From contig JAPLPO010000115.1 of the NCBI GenBank assembly GCA_026400155.1, forward strand, positions 1 through 39,419: a stretch of DNA of 39,419 bases, written 5' to 3'. The translations under genes were made by a program, and so were the position numbers. This stretch comes from Burkholderiales bacterium. Its GTDB lineage: Bacteria; Pseudomonadota; Gammaproteobacteria; Burkholderiales; Burkholderiaceae_C. Under the pieces are notes generated by a model, which was given only the letters and a program-made list of their open reading frames with translations, made no database searches and was not told the DNA's origin. Each line of letters begins with the position of its first letter. The first letter of the stretch is position 1. Positions 33,899 to 39,419 of this stretch are shown here, one piece after another.

Positions 33899-34886
33899 CC
33901 TCAGTTCCATTTCTTTTTTATGGCCCCTCATGTTGTACAGCGCCATCTTGGTGCCGGCTTTGGGTCTTGGCTATGCCTACTTAACCAAACGCTTTCCGCC
34001 CATTATTTTGAGCTTGGGTATGGTCATGCTCTGCGTGGCCATGGCCAGGCCGCAAGCCGTGTTAATGGCCCCTTTGCGCGAAGCCACCGTGATGCTGGCA
34101 TTGGACACATCAGGCAGCATGCGCGCCAAGGATTTAAAACCATCACGCATTGAAGCAGCCCAACAAGCCGCCCTCAAGTTCATTGAAAGCAAGCCGGCCC
34201 GCTTGCGGGTTGGCTTGGTCACTGTGGCTGGCACTGCCGCCTTGGCTCAGGCCCCCACAGAGGAAAAAGACGCACTCCGACGCGCCCTCGAAAATTTACC
34301 CCTGCAATACGGCTCTGCACTGGGCTCTGGTTTGTTAATTTCTTTAGAAGCCTTGCTCCCTGGCTCGGGCATTGATGCGCAAAAAATCATCAATGAATCT
34401 GCCGACAATGGAGGACCTCGAAAACCAGCCGACTCAGGCAAATCCTTAGACACCCCCAAGCCCAAAGAAACAGAGGCCTCTGCCAGCCGCGGCCGCAATA
34501 TGGCCATCGTGCTCATGAGCGATGGGCAAAGCAACATGGGGCCAGAGTTGATCAAAATGGCCGAGTTGGCGGCCTCTCACGAAGTCAAGGTGTACACCGT
34601 GGGCATTGGTACGCCCGAAGGTGATGTGGTTCAGATTCAAGGCCGCAGCATGCGGGTCAAGTTGGAAGACGAAGCTTTGAAGAAAGTGGCCAATATCACT
34701 CAAGGGACGTATTACAGGGCAGACAGCACAGAGGGTCTGGCCAAAATTTATGACCAGCTGGGTTATCGGCTGCGGTTTGAAAAAAGAGCACTGAGTGAAA
34801 TCACGTCTTATTTGGCCCTGCTGGGTATGGCTTTCATTTTGATGGCATGCCTGCGCAATTTTTCCAGATTCGGCCGCATCATCTAA
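33891..34886 (+). CDS. VWA-domain membrane protein (BatA/BatB-like)
   Basis: A 331-residue protein from GTG 33891. N-terminal TMs lie at about 9-30 and 36-52, then a VWA domain with MIDAS DTSGS (72-76), the T of LVTVAGTAAL and LMSDGQSNMG, and a C-terminal TM (ITSYLALLGMAFILMACL). A Lys/Ser/Glu-rich insert around 180-200 parallels that of the divergent VWA protein. Same layout and likely role as that protein, with which it may form a pair across the shared promoter region. Confidence 0.92.
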   Translation: MPDLSSISFLWPLMLYSAILVPALGLGYAYLTKRFPPIILSLGMVMLCVAMARPQAVLMAPLREATVMLALDTSGSMRAKDLKPSRIEAAQQAALKFIESKPARLRVGLVTVAGTAALAQAPTEEKDALRRALENLPLQYGSALGSGLLISLEALLPGSGIDAQKIINESADNGGPRKPADSGKSLDTPKPKETEASASRGRNMAIVLMSDGQSNMGPELIKMAELAASHEVKVYTVGIGTPEGDVVQIQGRSMRVKLEDEALKKVANITQGTYYRADSTEGLAKIYDQLGYRLRFEKRALSEITSYLALLGMAFILMACLRNFSRFGRII

Positions 34887-34898
34887 CCTGACCACCTC

Positions 34899-35642
34899 AT
34901 GCAAGACAACATACAGCGCCACATCCCTTTAAAAGGGGCCTCTAACTTTCGCGACTTAGGTGGGTATGTGGGCCATGAAGGTCGACCCGTCAAGTGGCGC
35001 ACCCTGTTTCGCTCAGATCATTTGGCCAATTTAGAAACTGAAGACCTGGCTCAGTTGCAAAACCTCGGTCTTCAACGTGCCTTTGATTTCAGAGGCGTTC
35101 AAGAGAGTCAAGCACAAGCCTACGAGTGGCCCCAGATCAAGCGGCACAGCCTTAGCATTGAGCCAACGGTGGTGCAAAGACTTCAAGCCCAGCACCTCAC
35201 TGGCAAGCCCCTCACGGCTGCCGATGCCTTGGATGCCATGCAAACCACCTACCGCGATTTTGTAAAGTCTGACTCGCACCGCTTTGCCCAATTGTTTGAA
35301 CACATGCTCGACCACCCAGAACCGCTGCTGTTCCATTGCACCGCTGGCAAAGATCGAACAGGTTTGGCAGCGGCACTCATACTGAGCGCCTTGGGCGTCT
35401 CTCAATCAGATATTTGGCACGACTACCTTCTAACCAACCAGCTCTACAAACGCAACAGCACTGGCGCAAGCACCCTGTCGCCTGATGTCATGAAAATTGT
35501 GTGGGAAGTTCAAGAAAGTTTTTTGAATGCGGCTCTGGATGAAATTCAATCGAGGCACAACAGCATTGAAAATTATTTGCAAAGTCAATTGGGCTTAACG
35601 CCTGCCGCGCAAAGCAAACTGCAATCACTCTATCTGGCCTGA
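34899..35642 (+). CDS. Tyrosine-protein phosphatase (Y_phosphatase3 family)
   Basis: A 247-residue cysteine phosphatase. The signature loop is HCTAGKDRTG with catalytic Cys147 and Arg153. The N-terminal NFRDLGGY (16-23) and LFRSDHLANL are typical of the LipA/IphP type, which can act on phosphotyrosine, phosphoserine or phosphoinositides. No signal peptide is seen, so it is probably cytoplasmic. It starts 12 nt after the VWA gene and is probably the last gene of the MoxR operon; whether it acts in the same process is unknown. Confidence 0.9.
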   Translation: MQDNIQRHIPLKGASNFRDLGGYVGHEGRPVKWRTLFRSDHLANLETEDLAQLQNLGLQRAFDFRGVQESQAQAYEWPQIKRHSLSIEPTVVQRLQAQHLTGKPLTAADALDAMQTTYRDFVKSDSHRFAQLFEHMLDHPEPLLFHCTAGKDRTGLAAALILSALGVSQSDIWHDYLLTNQLYKRNSTGASTLSPDVMKIVWEVQESFLNAALDEIQSRHNSIENYLQSQLGLTPAAQSKLQSLYLA

Positions 35643-35682
35643 TTTCTTGGACTGATTATCTGGGCTGAGTATCTAAACTGAA

Positions 35683-36081
35683 TTACCGCGCGATGGGGTT
35701 GATACACGCCTCTTCCCCTTTTTTCTTGAAACAAGAGCAAGTGAGCGCATAGGCTTTCATCGTGCCTTTGACCACCTGCATGCTGGCGTTTCGAGTGGCT
35801 TGGCCTGGAATGGCAAATTTGGGTACAAATACTTTTCCCACTGATTTGCCCGTGATGAGCTCAACATTGGCTGCGCTGCATTGAATAGGGCCTCTCAGCC
35901 CATTGCTCACCTCAAAAATAAGAGTCTGATCATCGTCCTTGGCCCAACCGGCATTGAACTTCACTTTTTGCAGCTCAGGCTTAGACAATGGAACGTCCGT
36001 GAATTCCTCGGATGAAAAAGGATTCCATGCACTTGCAGAGGTCGCAATGAGGAAAGCAAAAAAAATGGACATGCACCGCAT
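35683..36081 (-). CDS. Small secreted protein of unknown function
   Basis: A 132-residue protein with a short signal peptide (MRCMSIFFAFLIATSASA) and a mature part of about 114 residues. Four cysteines are present: one in IQCSAANVE, two in ALTCSCFKKK and one in EEACINP. They may form disulfides in the periplasm. No family is recognised. The start could be TTG 36087, ATG 36081 or ATG 36072. All lie in or beside a perfect 9-bp hairpin, which could affect translation. It stands alone between convergent neighbours on the left and phoX upstream on the same strand. Confidence 0.7.
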   Translation of the reverse strand: MRCMSIFFAFLIATSASAWNPFSSEEFTDVPLSKPELQKVKFNAGWAKDDDQTLIFEVSNGLRGPIQCSAANVELITGKSVGKVFVPKFAIPGQATRNASMQVVKGTMKAYALTCSCFKKKGEEACINPIAR

Positions 36082-36086
36082 GTCCA
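36066..36086 (-). promoter_or_regulatory. Perfect hairpin over the start of the small secreted protein gene
   Basis: TGGACATGC (36066-36074) and GCATGTCCA (36078-36086) form a perfect 9-bp stem with a 3-nt loop. Two candidate ATG codons of the gene lie inside the stem. In mRNA this could hide the start, or as DNA it could be an operator. Confidence 0.6.
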
Positions 36087-36105
36087 AATTTTAAATCTAG
36101 TTTGA

Positions 36106-36152
36106 GATCAGACCAGAATGACGCTGTGAAGCAAATTAATTCTGATCTGACC
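36106..36152. repeat. 14-bp imperfect inverted repeat between phoX and the small secreted protein gene
   Basis: The left arm GATCAGACCAGAAT (36106-36119) and right arm ATTCTGATCTGACC (36139-36152) pair at 12 of 14 positions around a 19-nt spacer. CCAATTAAAAG follows. The arms resemble the GGGGTCAGA-type palindromes scattered in some proteobacterial genomes, which suggests a REP- or MITE-like element. It might also end the phoX transcript, although there is no good T-run. Confidence 0.6.
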
Positions 36153-36166
36153 CCAATTAAAAGATA

Positions 36167-38452
36167 TCAGAGGCCAATCTTACCGCCGTCGTTTTTGGTA
36201 ATGATCAAGGTGGCAGAGCGGGGGCGTCCGGTCGGGCCGTGAGCGGCTGCCAATCCACCGCCATTGCCTGGCCATTGGCTTTCTAGCGTGAAAGATGCTG
36301 CTGTGCCTATTGCGGTTGTGTTCTCGCCAGGGTGCTGGATGTTGACAAAAATTGTTTTGCCATCCGTCGTCTCTGTAATGCCCGTCACCTCGGCACCTTT
36401 GGGGGCTACCAAGAAACGGCGCAGACGAGACTCACCCAAAATACCGCCAACAAAGGTCTTTGTGGCGTTGTTGGTTGTGGAGGTGCCAGATATCAATGTG
36501 TTGTTGACTAAGAACTCTCCGCCATCGCCCACTTTACCGGGCACAGCTGCCAACAACATGCAGTTGGTTTCGTCTGTGAAGGCACCGTCGTCAGTTTGAA
36601 TCCAGCAGATACCTGTGCTCTTGCTGAACCACAAACCATCAGGTGAAGAGAAGCTGTTATTGGCAGTCAACTTAGAAATATTGACGTTGGAAGGCATGTC
36701 TTCTTCTGCACCGAACACAAAGATGTCCCATGTGAAGCCCATGGCTGTGGCCAAGTTGTCTTGCTCTTTAAAGCGAATGATATGGCCGTTGGGGTTGCCT
36801 GAACCGTTTTTGCCATCTGTGTCGTTGTAAGAGCGTGGGTTGGCACCGTCCGCTGTATTGGGTGTGCGGTTGGCGGCACTGTTGTTGGTCAATGCAAAAT
36901 AGATTTCACCATTGGCGTAATTCACAGCGCCCCACTCAGGACGGTCCATTTTGGTAGCGCCTACGGCATCCGCTGCCAAACGTGTGTGCACATAAATTTC
37001 AGCTTGAGTGGTAAATGTGAACCCTGGTGCGCCAGCATAGGATGTGATCAAAGGATTGCTGATAGACAACTCAATCCACTCACCCGCACCGGTGCTGTTG
37101 AATTTGGCAACATACAGCTTGCCTTCGTTGAGGTACTTGTTGCCAGCCGCCATACCGCCACCAATGTCTGCGGCGTCCCAGTTTTGAGCTGTTACAAATT
37201 TGTAAATGTATTCGTTGCGGCTGTCGCAACCCATGTAGAAAGCCAGTGGCTTGCCCACGACAGGAATGCCGCAAACGGCAGCCTCGTGCGCAAAGCGGCC
37301 CATGGCTGTGCGCTTGGCGGGTCGGGCTGTGGCGTTCAGAGGGTCAATCTCTAAGTTGTAACCAAAAGTGTGTGGCTCGTTGCGGAAGTCTGCAGCAGCA
37401 GAGGCACCACTGGCAGCCACATTCCAACGCGTGAAGCGGGCGTCTGTGTCGTCCATGTCGGTGGGGGTGTACCAGCCTTGTCCAGAACCTGCAGTGGCTG
37501 TGCTCGACAACACAGCGTTGCTCACACCATAGCGTTTGCGTGAGGCGATAATTTTTGCATCAGGCAATGTGGCGCCAGCAGGCATGTTGAAATAAACAGC
37601 CCAGTTTTCTTCGCAGCCCAGATAGGTACCCCAAGGTGTAATACCATGACCGCAATTGTTCAAGGTGCCGCGGGAAGTGGCGCCAGTGGTGTCAAAGCGT
37701 GTGACAAACATAGATCGAATGGCACTCAAATGGGCAGCTGGGCCTTGAACGTCCGCCACGGTTTGAGGCGTAATTCTGCGATTCAAAGCTGAGTCGAGGA
37801 TGTAGCCTGTTGGTTTGCCGGTGCTGTCCAAGCTGATTTCTGACACAGAAATTCCGTGTAAGTTGATTTCTTTCAAAACTTCCAAACCTGGACGAGCTTT
37901 GACATCCCAATCGCCAAATTGGGTGAATTTTTTACCATTGGTGCCACCAGAGGTTTGGCCCTTGGGATGCAACAAATGTGAGTCAGCCGAGCTTTCATGG
38001 TTGACTGCCAATACGGCTCTGTTGGTAGCTGTAGCGCTGTAGCGGCCATTGCTGCCGATGTAGAAGATGTCCATGCCGTCGTGGTGATCACCAACGCGCA
38101 TGCTCCAGTCGTCTGTTTCTGAACCTTGGTTGGAGTAAGCAGACACGCTGGTGGTCAGACGGTCACCGGTGGCATGCAACACTTTGACGGAGTAACCAGC
38201 AGGTACGGTCACTTGGTCTAGGATGCTTTTTGTGACGGGCGTGAATTTTAAAAGATCGGAAGCAGGCAAATCAGGAAGCGAAGTTGTACCACCACCGCAA
38301 CCGGGCAGCATAGGCAAGGCCATCATGGAAGCCAAACCAAGGCCACCACGCAAAATGTTGCGGCGTGATGGGTTCTTGAGGGCTTCTTTCAGGACATCCT
38401 GAAAGTGGGGGTTGTTGGAATTGTTGTAGCTGATATCGTCGTTGATAGGCAT
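36167..38452 (-). CDS. phoX: PhoX-family alkaline phosphatase (DUF839), Tat-exported
   Basis: A 761-residue PhoX-type phosphatase; the family uses Ca and Fe cofactors and releases phosphate from organic esters outside the cytoplasm. The twin-arginine signal is SRRNILRGGLGL (RR at 30-31). A hydrophobic stretch follows, ending LPGCGGG, a lipobox-like site, so it may be a Tat lipoprotein. The body has family segments VLAVNHESS, NCGHGITPWGTYLGCEEN, RFAHEAAVCG and FSSPDGLWFSKSTGICWIQ. ATG 38452 has AAGGAG 8 nt upstream; upstream open codons to 38488 are dropped. It lies about 100 bp downstream of phoR on the same strand, with a Pho-box-like site before it, implying induction by phosphate starvation. 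Confidence 0.93.
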   Translation of the reverse strand: MPINDDISYNNSNNPHFQDVLKEALKNPSRRNILRGGLGLASMMALPMLPGCGGGTTSLPDLPASDLLKFTPVTKSILDQVTVPAGYSVKVLHATGDRLTTSVSAYSNQGSETDDWSMRVGDHHDGMDIFYIGSNGRYSATATNRAVLAVNHESSADSHLLHPKGQTSGGTNGKKFTQFGDWDVKARPGLEVLKEINLHGISVSEISLDSTGKPTGYILDSALNRRITPQTVADVQGPAAHLSAIRSMFVTRFDTTGATSRGTLNNCGHGITPWGTYLGCEENWAVYFNMPAGATLPDAKIIASRKRYGVSNAVLSSTATAGSGQGWYTPTDMDDTDARFTRWNVAASGASAAADFRNEPHTFGYNLEIDPLNATARPAKRTAMGRFAHEAAVCGIPVVGKPLAFYMGCDSRNEYIYKFVTAQNWDAADIGGGMAAGNKYLNEGKLYVAKFNSTGAGEWIELSISNPLITSYAGAPGFTFTTQAEIYVHTRLAADAVGATKMDRPEWGAVNYANGEIYFALTNNSAANRTPNTADGANPRSYNDTDGKNGSGNPNGHIIRFKEQDNLATAMGFTWDIFVFGAEEDMPSNVNISKLTANNSFSSPDGLWFSKSTGICWIQTDDGAFTDETNCMLLAAVPGKVGDGGEFLVNNTLISGTSTTNNATKTFVGGILGESRLRRFLVAPKGAEVTGITETTDGKTIFVNIQHPGENTTAIGTAASFTLESQWPGNGGGLAAAHGPTGRPRSATLIITKNDGGKIGL

Positions 38453-38503
38453 TTGATGCACTCCTTGTTGAAAAAAACAATGAGGCAACTATTGCAACAA
38501 TCA

Positions 38504-38521
38504 ATGACAGATCTATGAAGG
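38504..38521 (-). promoter_or_regulatory. Putative Pho box upstream of phoX
   Basis: Read on the minus strand, CCTTCAT-AGAT-CTGTCAT gives one perfect and one 5/7 match to the CTGTCAT half-site with the canonical 4-nt spacer. A weaker unit (ATTTCAC) lies 11 nt further upstream. The site is about 52 bp before the phoX ATG, with an AATAGT that could serve as -10 about 10 nt downstream. Confidence 0.65.
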
Positions 38522-38550
38522 GTCTGTGAAATTTTTAAGTAATCAAGAGG

Positions 38551-39419
38551 TTAAATCAGTGCTTCAACTTCTGGTGTGACCATTCGCGATACAGGGAAAA
38601 TCAGTGAAAACTTAGACCCTTTTCCAAGCTCACTCTCAATTTTCAACTCACCGCCATGACGTTGCATCACGTGCTTCACAATGGCCAACCCCAGTCCAGT
38701 GCCGCCAGACTCTCTGGAGCGGCTGCGGTCAACACGATAGAAACGCTCAGTAAGCCGCGGCAAATGCTCAGAAGCAATACCAGGCCCTGTGTCAACCACA
38801 GACAGCTGAATTCTTTGATCGGGCAAAACGTCCCAAGTTGCTGTGATTTGGCCCCCTGCAGGGGTATAACGCACAGCATTGTTCACCAAGTTAGAGATAG
38901 CGCTGTGAAGTTCTTTGGCAGCGCCAAGCAATTTCAAACCCTGTGGCACCACGATCACAATGGCATGTTCAGCTTCACCCACTTCTCTTTGAGCAGCAGA
39001 GAGGCCCCTTGCTTCAGATTCAATCGTTGACATCATGCCAGACAAGTCAACTGCGTCATTGGTTGAAGGCAAGCTATTGCCTTCCAACTGCGAGAGTATC
39101 AATAAATCATTCACCAAGTCTTGCATTCGGAGTGCTTGAACTTCCATCAAACCAAGGTAATGATCTCGCTCTTGGGGTTGAAGCGGCAAACTTTGCAAGG
39201 TTTCAATGAAGCCGCTCATTACCGTGAGAGGGGTTCTAATTTCGTGAGAAACGTTGGCCACAAAATCCCGCCGCATAGCGTCTGCTTGTGCAAGTTCTGT
39301 CACGTCTCTGGTGAGTAGCAACTGGCGATTTTCGCCGTAATCGTGAAGTTGCACAGACAACTTGACTAACTTTTGGAAAGATGAATTTCGCCCATCGATT
39401 ACCACCTCACCTGCGTGGT
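38551..39419 (-). CDS. phoR: Phosphate regulon sensor kinase PhoR, 5' end outside window
   Basis: The C-terminal 288 codons of a sensor kinase; the frame is open through the right edge, so an apparent GTG start at 39405 is not the real one. Visible are the end of a PAS-like domain (QLHDYGENRQLLLTRDVTELAQ), the H-box FVANVSHEIRTPLTVM, the N-box ISNLVNNAVRYTP, the G1 box VVDTGPGI, LTERFYRVDRSRSRESGG and the G2 box GTGLGLAIVKHV. The PAS ending and the RSRSRESGG stretch are typical of PhoR, which senses phosphate through PstSCAB-PhoU and phosphorylates PhoB. phoX directly downstream supports the name. Confidence 0.9.
   Translation of the reverse strand, partial: HAGEVVIDGRNSSFQKLVKLSVQLHDYGENRQLLLTRDVTELAQADAMRRDFVANVSHEIRTPLTVMSGFIETLQSLPLQPQERDHYLGLMEVQALRMQDLVNDLLILSQLEGNSLPSTNDAVDLSGMMSTIESEARGLSAAQREVGEAEHAIVIVVPQGLKLLGAAKELHSAISNLVNNAVRYTPAGGQITATWDVLPDQRIQLSVVDTGPGIASEHLPRLTERFYRVDRSRSRESGGTGLGLAIVKHVMQRHGGELKIESELGKGSKFSLIFPVSRMVTPEVEALI

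Overview
The window looks like the chromosome of a Burkholderiales bacterium, most likely Comamonadaceae of the Limnohabitans/Rhodoferax kind. The evidence is the hemW-rdgB-rph / yicC-gmk-rpoZ-spoT-greB neighbourhood, a betaproteobacterial System I cytochrome c maturation operon, a Bug-type solute receptor, and moderate GC content. The taxon is inferred from gene order and protein character only.

Layout. 1-4519 (-) is the N-terminal 1506 codons of a very large two-partner-secretion adhesin that runs off the left edge. An AT-rich divergent intergenic region of about 400 bp separates it from an HMW1C-family cytoplasmic N-glycosyltransferase (4918-6771, +), which is the expected enzyme for glycosylating such an adhesin. 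Next come a CusS/CusR-like two-component pair (6804-8890, -) and the ccmABCDEFGHI operon (8925-15773, -). 15869-16321 (-) is an unknown membrane coiled-coil protein. A lone molybdopterin hydroxylase large subunit with the AYRGAGR motif and a MarR-like regulator follow (16458-19254, +).

The middle is housekeeping. hemW, rdgB and rph (-) diverge from yicC, gmk, rpoZ and spoT (+). Then come greB (-) and a tRNA-Arg(ACG) whose 5' end overlaps the 3' end of a D-2-hydroxyacid dehydrogenase gene. That gene closes a small catabolic-looking operon with a tricarboxylate-type binding protein and a class II aldolase (27087-29935, -). Upstream of it lies a VWA/MoxR island: one VWA membrane protein (-) diverges from a trypsin-like protease, a MoxR ATPase, a DUF58 protein, a second VWA protein and a tyrosine phosphatase (+). 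The right end holds a small secreted protein, a Tat-exported PhoX phosphatase with a probable Pho box, and the 3' part of phoR.

Most notable: (1) the adhesin/HMW1C glycosyltransferase pair in divergent arrangement, with a glycine-rich module inside the adhesin; (2) three genes that appear to carry short internal deletions: ccmA lacks its ABC signature region, ccmI lacks a normal N-terminus and is fused out of frame into ccmH, and the trypsin-like protease gene changes frame. Either these are real lesions that would affect cytochrome c maturation, or the assembly is imperfect here; (3) the protease-MoxR-DUF58-VWA island of unknown substrate.
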